In this document: one piece after another, positions 57,708-64,000 of the stretch | Layout of the letters: every line of letters starts with the position of its first letter | Numbering within the stretch: position 1 is the stretch's first letter | Assembly: GCF_022267555.1 (NCBI RefSeq) | Contig: NZ_CP073586.1 | Coordinates: 2,347,501-2,411,500, forward strand | Direction: 5' to 3' | Origin: Proteiniphilum propionicum | GTDB lineage: Bacteria > Bacteroidota > Bacteroidia > Bacteroidales > Dysgonomonadaceae | Length of the DNA stretch: 64,000 bases | Translations under genes and position numbers: made by a program | Notes under the pieces: model-generated | Database searches by the model: none | Told to the model about the DNA's origin: nothing | What the model saw: the letters and a program-made list of their open reading frames with translations, nothing else

Positions 57708-57798
57708 TTCAGGTGAATGTATGCCCTTTGGCATAAGCTTATGAGCAATGAGCTTGCTTGTTTTATTAAACTTTCAGGTGAATGTATGGCCTTTGGCA
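57708..57798. repeat. Duplicated 3' end of sdaA
   Basis: The 26 bases at 57773-57798 that encode the last residues AKGHTFT and stop of sdaA recur at 57708-57733 with one mismatch, 65 bases apart. Between them is a perfect 12-bp palindrome CATAAGCTTATG at 57732-57743. The copy is non-coding tail sequence now. Confidence 0.8.
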
Positions 57799-58991
57799 AG
57801 GCCTCCTTCTGCCGTTTCTTTGTATAAAGATGGTAGATCGTGCCCGGTCTCTTTCATCACATTTACCACCCTGTCGAACGATACCCGGTGAATTCCGTCT
57901 GTGAACGAAGAGTATAGGTTGGCATCCAGCGCACGCGCTGCAGCATAGGCATTTCGTTCTATGCATGGTATTTGTACCAGTCCGCAAACCGGGTCGCAGG
58001 TCATCCCCAGGTGGTGCTCCAGTCCCATCTCGGCAGCATATTCTATCTGAGCGGGGCTACCTCCGAAAAGCTGGCTGGCAGCTGCGGCAGCCATAGCGCA
58101 GGCAACACCCACTTCTCCCTGACACCCCACCTCGGCACCCGAGATAGATGCGTTTTTCTTTACAATATTTCCAAATAACCCAGCAGTTGCCAATGCACGC
58201 AGCATTCTGTTTTTGCTGAATTCACGAATCTGCTCAAGGTGATAGAGCACCGAAGGAACCACGCCGCTGGAGCCGCATGTGGGCGCCGTTACAATTTCAC
58301 CGCCTGCGGCATTCTCTTCCGATACCGCCAGTGCGTAGGCAAACACTAATCCGCGAGATTGTAATGATGCCTTATAGCCTTTGGCTTTTATAAAGTAGCT
58401 TGCTGCTTTCCGGTGGAGGCTAAGCGGTCCCGGCAGTATCCCTTCATTATCGAGTCCCCGCTTTACGGATGCTTTCATTACATCCCATACTTTTCCCAGA
58501 TAATCCCATATATCTTTTCCCTCGCACTCCTCCACGTACTCCCAATAGCTTTTGCCTGTCCTTTCGCACCACTCCATTATCTCTGTCATTGTGGTCATCG
58601 GATATATATCTTTTCCCTCGTTTTCAGAGAGTCCGATCGTATTTTTTCCATCGGAAAGGGTGCCGCCTCCTATGCTGTATACCGTCTGCACGTCCATCAG
58701 CTCTCCGTTGCTGTCATATGCCTCTATTTTAAGTCCGTTAGGATGAAAAGGCAAGAACGTCTTTGGCAACCACTCAATGGTGGCCGGTGCAACAGGTTCA
58801 AGTACACTTAATATAGCTATGTCGGTTAGGTGACCTTTTCCGGTTGCTGCAAGGCTTCCATAAAGTGTCACCTCAAAACGCCCGGCATCGGGGTTTGCTT
58901 CAGCAAACAGAGAGGCTGCTTTTTTAGGTCCCATGGTGTGGCTACTCGATGGTCCGTTACCTATCCTGTAGAGCTCTTTAATTGATTGCAT
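57774..58991 (-). CDS. sdaA: L-serine ammonia-lyase (iron-sulfur type)
   Basis: Deaminates L-serine to pyruvate and ammonia. 405 residues with both domains in one chain: beta part (1 to about 150, YRIGNGPSSSHTMGPKKAA and DGKNTIGLSENEG) and alpha part (about 165-400, GEIVTAPTCGSSGVVPSVLYH, GCQGEVGVACAMAAAA, MTCDPVCGLVQIPCIERN). The Cys residues in the last motifs are [4Fe-4S] ligands in the family. Monocistronic with a -7 box upstream. Confidence 0.96.
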   Translation of the reverse strand: MQSIKELYRIGNGPSSSHTMGPKKAASLFAEANPDAGRFEVTLYGSLAATGKGHLTDIAILSVLEPVAPATIEWLPKTFLPFHPNGLKIEAYDSNGELMDVQTVYSIGGGTLSDGKNTIGLSENEGKDIYPMTTMTEIMEWCERTGKSYWEYVEECEGKDIWDYLGKVWDVMKASVKRGLDNEGILPGPLSLHRKAASYFIKAKGYKASLQSRGLVFAYALAVSEENAAGGEIVTAPTCGSSGVVPSVLYHLEQIREFSKNRMLRALATAGLFGNIVKKNASISGAEVGCQGEVGVACAMAAAAASQLFGGSPAQIEYAAEMGLEHHLGMTCDPVCGLVQIPCIERNAYAAARALDANLYSSFTDGIHRVSFDRVVNVMKETGHDLPSLYKETAEGGLAKGHTFT

Positions 58992-59023
58992 AAGGTGGAA
59001 TTAGAGTTAGAAAATCATTTACG

Positions 59024-59031
59024 CAAAGATA
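59024..59031 (-). promoter_or_regulatory. -7 box of sdaA
   Basis: CAAAGATA reads TATCTTTG on the minus strand, 33 bases before the start codon. Confidence 0.65.
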
Positions 59032-59090
59032 GCTATAAAAACAATTCCGGGAAATAGCAAAACAGCTGTTTTCAAACACTTTTACAATTG

Positions 59091-59178
59091 CCATGTCGTC
59101 AGACACCATATGCCTGAAAAAATCAATCCCGAGGTCATCTTACGAAGTTCAATCCAATTCCATGTCGTCAGACAACGT
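59091..59178. repeat. Pair of 15-bp direct repeats with hairpin
   Basis: CCATGTCGTCAGACA occurs at 59091-59105 and 59160-59174, 69 bases apart, in the gap between sdaA and the LEA-like gene. The second copy runs into a hairpin CAGACA-ACG-TGTCTG. Function unknown; may be a REP-like element or local duplication. Confidence 0.7.
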
Positions 59179-59194
59179 GTCTGCCGTAAATAGA

Positions 59195-59788
59195 CTAATC
59201 CTTCCCGCCAAAATTAAATATTATGGGTATGGCGGCCGGTACTTTTACAAGTTTTCGGCCTACTGTAAGCTTAGGCCACAGCTTCACCGTCACTGAGGTT
59301 GAGTTGGGGGTTATTCCCAGGAAGTCACTCATCTCCTTCGTAACCCTGTCCTGCGAATAGCGGTTCATCAGGTTTTTCAGGTCGATACTAACAGGTATAG
59401 GTACCACCTTTGTCTCTCCCGGTTCAATGCGGATAGGAATATCCATTTTTCCCGTAGCAAACTCCATCTCATTGATAAGAATTGTGTAATCCAGCGCATC
59501 AAGGAAAGCAGCTGCTGTATTAGGGTTTGTTACATCCATATTGAGCGTCATGCTGAAAGGTATGTTCTGCCTGCTTGAGCCTCCCGCAAGGACAGTGGCT
59601 ATGGATGCCAGGTTTGAGACCGATATGCTTGAGGCATTACCCAAGTTTATCCCTGCCACAAGTATATTATCGAGCGAATGGTATCGGTATTCGCTCTGAG
59701 AGAGCTGGTAGGCACCCCCGATTCTACTAATGAGATCGCAGCCGGTAAGTAGTACCGACGCCATAAAGATTAAGATAACTCTTTTCAT
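59195..59788 (-). CDS. LEA14-like (WHy domain) lipoprotein
   Basis: 197 residues. Lipoprotein signal ends L-L-T-G-C at about residue 17. The remainder matches the LEA type 2/WHy beta-sandwich: NMDVTNPNTAAAFLDALDYTILINEMEFATGKM then PIRIEPGETKVVPIPVSIDL, the two halves of the fold. The protein family is linked to stress tolerance in plants; the bacterial role is not known. Sixteen bases separate it from the DUF2027-Smr gene, so both are probably in one operon. Confidence 0.8.
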   Translation of the reverse strand: MKRVILIFMASVLLTGCDLISRIGGAYQLSQSEYRYHSLDNILVAGINLGNASSISVSNLASIATVLAGGSSRQNIPFSMTLNMDVTNPNTAAAFLDALDYTILINEMEFATGKMDIPIRIEPGETKVVPIPVSIDLKNLMNRYSQDRVTKEMSDFLGITPNSTSVTVKLWPKLTVGRKLVKVPAAIPIIFNFGGKD

Positions 59789-59804
59789 TTTGTTCTCTGT
59801 TTTA

Positions 59805-60893
59805 TTACTTAATGGTTATCATTGTTGCTCCATATCCGTATTCCTGAAATGAAGCATCCTGATGATAACATTTTGGATAATTCTTCTTCAGCTCCTTTAT
59901 GATGGCATTTCTAAGAACGCCGTCGCCTTTCCCGTGGATAAATACAATTTTTCGGTTTTTATCGTTTATGTGTTCACTCATCACTTCGTTAAACTTCTTT
60001 AACTGATACTCCAATATATCGGCACTGTTCATTCCCGTTGTGGTATCAAGTAGCTCATCAATATGCAGGTCAATTTCAATTACGGGACTTTTTTTTCTTT
60101 TTTCGATGCGCTGTCTTTTGGGGCGTTTTTCTATCTGTTCCTTCTCTTTTACAATCCTATCAAGGTCGCCGGCAGAGACAAGAATCTCCTTCACAGGCAG
60201 GTCGTCCTGCATAACATAATATATAAGCGCATCATCTTCGAAATAGTCGTTTTCGCGGAAACAGTGCAGCTTGTAAAACTTCACAGTGTCAATTCGAAGT
60301 TCCACCGAACATGGATTCTTGAACCTGAACTGTTTGTTGTGTTTGAACGCAATAAACTGCACGCATACCTTTTCTAAGTTGTTCAGTTCAAATTTGTCGA
60401 ACTCTTCTATGAAAATTTTGGTATTCGGCTCCACCGAGCCGCTGTAACGGCTTTTCCAGGAGTTGTTCTCTCTGCTCATATAGTTGAAAAAGAGATAGTA
60501 GTTGCTGTCGTTCACGAAATAACACTCGTAAGGTGTAGTGTTAATATTTTTCATATCTGTAGGCAGAAAGGCCAGGCATACAGTAATGTTTTCTCCCTCA
60601 GGAGTCTCTTCAGGGATCTCTGCATTCTCTGTTTTAGCAACCGGTTTGAATGATACAGCCATATTATCCTGAGAAGGTTTTTTGTCCTGCAATACCGTTT
60701 GATCCTCAGGGGCTTGCCCTAACTTTTCGTTTCCTGCTGACTCCACAAGCACACATTCCGATATAAGTACAGGCACATCAAATCCATGCTCATCTTCCAC
60801 AACCGCAAGTTGCTTGTTTAAAAAACCTTTTACTGTTCCTCCGCCTACTGTGTTGAGGAAACGTACCTTGTCGCCTACTGATAATTTGTTCAT
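59805..60893 (-). CDS. DUF2027-Smr domain protein
   Basis: 362 residues. N-terminal KOW/SH3-like module (1-52: VGDKVRFLNTVGGGTVKGFL), then a DUF2027 beta domain (about 100-250) typical of Bacteroidota, and a C-terminal Smr domain (about 275-362) with IEIDLHIDEL and the signature VFIHGKGDGVLRNAI. Smr domains are nucleases or bind branched DNA or collided ribosomes, as at the end of MutS2. The role of this combination is unknown. First gene of the pair with the LEA-like lipoprotein. Confidence 0.9.
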   Translation of the reverse strand: MNKLSVGDKVRFLNTVGGGTVKGFLNKQLAVVEDEHGFDVPVLISECVLVESAGNEKLGQAPEDQTVLQDKKPSQDNMAVSFKPVAKTENAEIPEETPEGENITVCLAFLPTDMKNINTTPYECYFVNDSNYYLFFNYMSRENNSWKSRYSGSVEPNTKIFIEEFDKFELNNLEKVCVQFIAFKHNKQFRFKNPCSVELRIDTVKFYKLHCFRENDYFEDDALIYYVMQDDLPVKEILVSAGDLDRIVKEKEQIEKRPKRQRIEKRKKSPVIEIDLHIDELLDTTTGMNSADILEYQLKKFNEVMSEHINDKNRKIVFIHGKGDGVLRNAIIKELKKNYPKCYHQDASFQEYGYGATMITIK

Positions 60894-60963
60894 TTTCTAT
60901 GGTGTAATTAATCCGTACCTCAGGCAAATTTTCCATGGAAAAGCCTGTTTAGGGTGTGATAAT

Positions 60964-60995
60964 TTTGTTACCTGTTGCAAAGTTGACTAATTTTG
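60964..60995 (+). promoter_or_regulatory. Promoter of queA
   Basis: TTTG at 60964-60967 and TAATTTTG at 60988-60995 give a -33/-7 pair with a 20-base spacer, the best match to the Bacteroidota consensus in this window. The start codon follows at 61048. Confidence 0.7.
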
Positions 60996-61047
60996 TGGAA
61001 TAAATGCATTAATAATTACGAAAAATAGTTTTTACGATTGTAAAAAA

Positions 61048-62289
61048 ATGAAAAAGGATAAAATCCAACAACTGCAGATATCCCGTTTCAACTATACTCT
61101 TCCTGATGAAAAAATTGCCAAATACCCTCTTGAGCATAGAGATGCATCAAAGCTTTTGCTTTACCGAGGTTCGAGGATAACATCGTTGCCATTTGCCGAT
61201 TTACCAGGTCAGCTGCCTGACAACAGTCTGCTTCTGTTCAACAACACCCGGGTAATCCACGCCCGCCTTCTTTTCCGCAAGGAGACAGGTGCACATATTG
61301 AGGTTTTCTGTCTTTCACCTCTGTACCCGGCCGACTATGCACTGAGTTTTCAGCAGCGGCAGCACTGTTCCTGGAAATGTATGATCGGAAATGCCAGACG
61401 ATGGAAGAGCGGGCCACTGACAATGGATATCCCTCTGAAAGGTGATGTAGTGAGGCTTACAGCTCAAAAAACCGGCAACCCTGCACAGGAAACGATCGTC
61501 GATTTTTCATGGAATAACGGTGAATATACATTCTCGGAGATACTTGAAGCGGCGGGGAAGCTGCCTATACCTCCCTATCTTAATCGTCCGTCTGAAGCGA
61601 AGGATGATGTGACCTACCAGACAGTCTATTCCCGGATAGAGGGCTCAGTAGCGGCACCAACGGCCGGTCTGCACTTCACTCCGGAAGTACTTGAACGCAT
61701 AAGGGAAAGGGGCATTCAAACCGCAGAGGTAACCCTTCATGTGGGTGCAGGCACCTTTAAACCGGTTAAATCGGGTACTGTCGCCGCCCATGAGATGCAT
61801 TCTGAATTTATTTCGGTGCCCGTTTCAACCATTGATAAGATTCTTAACAACAAAGGAAGCCTCATTGTGGTGGGAACTACCTCCATGCGTACTCTGGAGA
61901 GCCTCTACTATATAGGCAGGAAACTACATGATAATCCTGAATTGCCTATGCATGAGCTCAGTGTTAATCAGTGGGAGCCTTATGAAAATGATATAGATAA
62001 TGCAAGCATAACCCCCGGAGATGCTCTTAGGAGTATTCGCCATTATCTGGAGCGTACACATAGTGACAGTCTGCTTGCTGCCACGCGTATAATTATTGTT
62101 CCCGGTTATGAATTTCATTACCCCGATGCTCTTATCACCAATTTTCACCAGCCTCAAAGCACATTACTTTTGCTAATCGCTGCTTTTGTTGGTGACGATT
62201 GGCGCAAAATATACGACTATGCATTAAACAACTATTTCAGGTTCCTTAGCTATGGAGACAGTTCACTTTTGTGGAAAAAGTCCAAATAA
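61048..62289 (+). CDS. queA: tRNA preQ1 ribosyltransferase-isomerase (QueA)
   Basis: Transfers and isomerises the ribosyl group of S-adenosylmethionine onto preQ1 in tRNA, making epoxyqueuosine. 413 residues, somewhat longer than E. coli QueA (356). Motifs: NYTLPDEKIAKYPLEHRDAS, LLFNNTRVIHARLLF, SVAAPTAGLHFT, VTLHVGAGTFKPVKS, MHSEFISVP, NFHQPQSTLLLLIAAFVG. An insert near 135-160 accounts for the extra length. Own promoter. Confidence 0.96.
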   Translation: MKKDKIQQLQISRFNYTLPDEKIAKYPLEHRDASKLLLYRGSRITSLPFADLPGQLPDNSLLLFNNTRVIHARLLFRKETGAHIEVFCLSPLYPADYALSFQQRQHCSWKCMIGNARRWKSGPLTMDIPLKGDVVRLTAQKTGNPAQETIVDFSWNNGEYTFSEILEAAGKLPIPPYLNRPSEAKDDVTYQTVYSRIEGSVAAPTAGLHFTPEVLERIRERGIQTAEVTLHVGAGTFKPVKSGTVAAHEMHSEFISVPVSTIDKILNNKGSLIVVGTTSMRTLESLYYIGRKLHDNPELPMHELSVNQWEPYENDIDNASITPGDALRSIRHYLERTHSDSLLAATRIIIVPGYEFHYPDALITNFHQPQSTLLLLIAAFVGDDWRKIYDYALNNYFRFLSYGDSSLLWKKSK

Positions 62290-62396
62290 CCTTATTTTTT
62301 GGTTAAAAATTCCACTTACTTCCACTCTTACCTCCTTTTTTTGTAATATTGCATCAACAAAGAGTCGTTGTAAATTACCTATTCGTTTATATTGAT

Positions 62397-64000
62397 TTGG
62401 TTGCAAAATTTGCCCGCATACTCGCTATTGTCGTTATCAGTATTATATTTGTAAATATAATACTTTTCATCTCTTTCAGCATTCCTGCTGTACAAAAACA
62501 TGCTGCCGATTTTGCGTTGGAGAAATTAGAGCCTGTCATCGGCACCGAAGCCCGATTGGAAGGTATTCGTATCCGGCTCTTCAATACCGTTGAGCTGAAA
62601 GGGCTTTATGTGGAAGATCAACAGCAGGATACGCTGCTCTATGCAGGAAAGCTAACAGTCCGTATCCATGCAATGGACCTCCTGAGGAACAAGCTCTCTG
62701 TCCGTAAAGTGGGATTGGAAAATTTTGTGGCAGATATTTACCGTGAAACACCCGACGATCCTTTCAACTTCCAGTTTATAATCGACACTTTTGCCAAAGA
62801 AAAGGATACAACAACAGTTAAAAAAGAAAAAAAATCCTGGCATATAATGGCTGAAGATGTAGAGTTGAAGGATGGACGGCTCAGTTACAACATCCTTTCG
62901 GTCCCTCAAACACCCGGGCAGTTCAATGCAAACCACATAGATGTGCGCGATTTGAATTTCAGTGGGAAAGCAGATTTCCTCAGCATTGAAGATATGCAGG
63001 CCGCTGTGAGGCTACTCAGTTTTACCGAAAATAATGCAGGGATTACCATAAGCGATCTTAAGGCCGATGCCCTGGCAAAGGGAGAAACTATAACATCAGG
63101 TAAGGTTATACTGGCACTCAATAATACACGTATAGAGGTCACAGGCGCACGTTTCAACAGAAAAACAAAAGAGTTTTCAGTCAAAGCGAAGAGCGAACAG
63201 ACAGATTTTAAGGATGTGGCTATCTTCTCACAGCGCTTTGCACATTTGGATAAGCCTTTTTCTTTCGAAGTAGATGCTACGGGGCAGCTGCCAATGGCAA
63301 AAATTAACAGTTTCAGCTTTCATTATGGCTCTGGAACACAGATTAAACTGTCAGGATCTGTTGCCGATTTCAGCAATTTCAACAATAGCGACATCGACTT
63401 AGATATACGTTCACTGGAAATCACCCAGGATGATCTGGAAGCGTTTATCCGTATCGGGGCAATTCAGTATAAGTCCCCTGTACAACTGCTGGCGTTGGGC
63501 GATATTAAGCTGCAGATGAAAGCAAAGGGTAAACTGGGCTATTTCAGGTATGACGGTTCTGCTTTAACTCAACAAGGCGACGTTACTATGAGGGGAACAG
63601 GCCGCATGACCGACAGCTTCAGTAGACTCATATTTGAAGGGCCTGTCACCGCCGGCAATATACAGGTAGCGAACATCATTGGAGAAGGGCCCGGCGTGGG
63701 TAACACAACCATGCGTGCAGAAGCAAAGGTCTCTGTCATTCATAATTCAGGGGTCACTGTTGTTGCTGAAGGAGATGTTGAATCGGTAGTGTTCAGAGAC
63801 TACCTTTACAACAATCTTCATTTTAACGGCACTTACAGTGGAAATAATGTCAAAGGAAGCATTTTTACAGATACAGAGCGCAATAAGATCGACCTCTCCG
63901 GCGATATTACTTTCGGTGATGGTTTAGGCTTTGTCGTGAATGGCAACATAGGCCGTCTCGACCTGAGGCCATTTATTGATGTGAAGGGTTGGAAAGATCC
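62397..64000 (+). CDS. AsmA/TamB-like inner-membrane protein (N-terminal part)
   Basis: An open frame runs to the window edge. It starts with a membrane helix (VVISIIFVNIILFISFSIP) followed by AVQKHAADFALEKLEPVIGTEA, the typical N-terminus of Bacteroidota translocation/assembly module or AsmA-like proteins, then long beta-rich sequence with repeated strand pattern (GKLTVRIHAMDLL, LKDGRLSYN, DVRDLNFSGKADFLS). Such proteins are bridge-like lipid or protein transport factors between the membranes. The start is uncertain: there is no in-frame ATG, and TTG at 62397 or TTG at 62349 are the candidates. The C-terminal domain lies outside the window. Confidence 0.8.
   Translation, partial: MVAKFARILAIVVISIIFVNIILFISFSIPAVQKHAADFALEKLEPVIGTEARLEGIRIRLFNTVELKGLYVEDQQQDTLLYAGKLTVRIHAMDLLRNKLSVRKVGLENFVADIYRETPDDPFNFQFIIDTFAKEKDTTTVKKEKKSWHIMAEDVELKDGRLSYNILSVPQTPGQFNANHIDVRDLNFSGKADFLSIEDMQAAVRLLSFTENNAGITISDLKADALAKGETITSGKVILALNNTRIEVTGARFNRKTKEFSVKAKSEQTDFKDVAIFSQRFAHLDKPFSFEVDATGQLPMAKINSFSFHYGSGTQIKLSGSVADFSNFNNSDIDLDIRSLEITQDDLEAFIRIGAIQYKSPVQLLALGDIKLQMKAKGKLGYFRYDGSALTQQGDVTMRGTGRMTDSFSRLIFEGPVTAGNIQVANIIGEGPGVGNTTMRAEAKVSVIHNSGVTVVAEGDVESVVFRDYLYNNLHFNGTYSGNNVKGSIFTDTERNKIDLSGDITFGDGLGFVVNGNIGRLDLRPFIDVKGWKD

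Overview
The window comes from a member of the phylum Bacteroidota, most likely order Bacteroidales near Dysgonomonadaceae/Porphyromonadaceae. The evidence is: promoter -7 boxes of the Bacteroidota type TAnnTTTG in front of many genes; almost no Shine-Dalgarno sites; a SusC/SusD pair driven by an ECF sigma factor and FecR anti-sigma factor; a complete type IX secretion gene sprA next to ruvA; an RprXY-like two-component system; and many lipoproteins. The genus cannot be fixed from the sequence alone.

Layout. 1-6.9 kb: a decayed GH43 end, an exported aldose 1-epimerase, endonuclease III, an M81 peptidase, rsmE, a bifunctional nuclease, tRNA-His and a SpoU methyltransferase. 7-11.4 kb: transketolase, RpiB, an S41 peptidase and an AraC remnant. 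11.6-35 kb: a carbohydrate-utilisation region, with an unassigned TIM-barrel-like hydrolase, ECF sigma/FecR, SusC with an STN domain, SusD, two unassigned (alpha/alpha)6 glycosidase-like proteins, a broken MFS transporter, a broken Gfo/Idh/MocA oxidoreductase, a chimeric dead gene, GH97, GH2 beta-galactosidase and an Asp-box sialidase-like lipoprotein. 35-43 kb: a tetraheme NapC/NirH-type cytochrome fused to a formylglycine-generating-enzyme-like domain, a Tat-exported Gfo/Idh/MocA oxidoreductase with a Tat-exported TIM-barrel lipoprotein, the cytochrome c assembly protein CcsBA, and a second Gfo/Idh/MocA gene. 43-64 kb: mostly core genes on the minus strand (esterase, gmk, yicC, CDP-alcohol transferase, rprXY, sprA, ruvA, sdaA, an LEA-like lipoprotein, a DUF2027-Smr protein), then queA and the start of a giant AsmA/TamB-like protein on the plus strand.

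How it fits together. The 11-35 kb genes look like a polysaccharide utilisation locus: SusCD import, surface or periplasmic hydrolases, an inner-membrane transporter and oxidoreductases, controlled by trans-envelope sigma/anti-sigma signalling. Several cargo genes are decaying. The 35-43 kb block puts an exported sugar-type oxidoreductase beside a multiheme cytochrome and its haem-ligation machinery. Whether they form one periplasmic sugar-oxidation chain is a hypothesis.

The most informative unlisted structure is a set of small non-coding elements that begin GAGTC and end GACTC. Two 109-bp copies carry perfect 6-bp flanking duplications. One of them sits inside another ~100-bp element whose uninterrupted copy lies at 2766-2864, which gives a natural filled-site/empty-site pair. 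A second informative event is a 653-bp near-identical tract at 27245-27897, copied from the 36.8-39.1 kb genes and carrying a 1625-bp internal deletion at a 6-bp microhomology.
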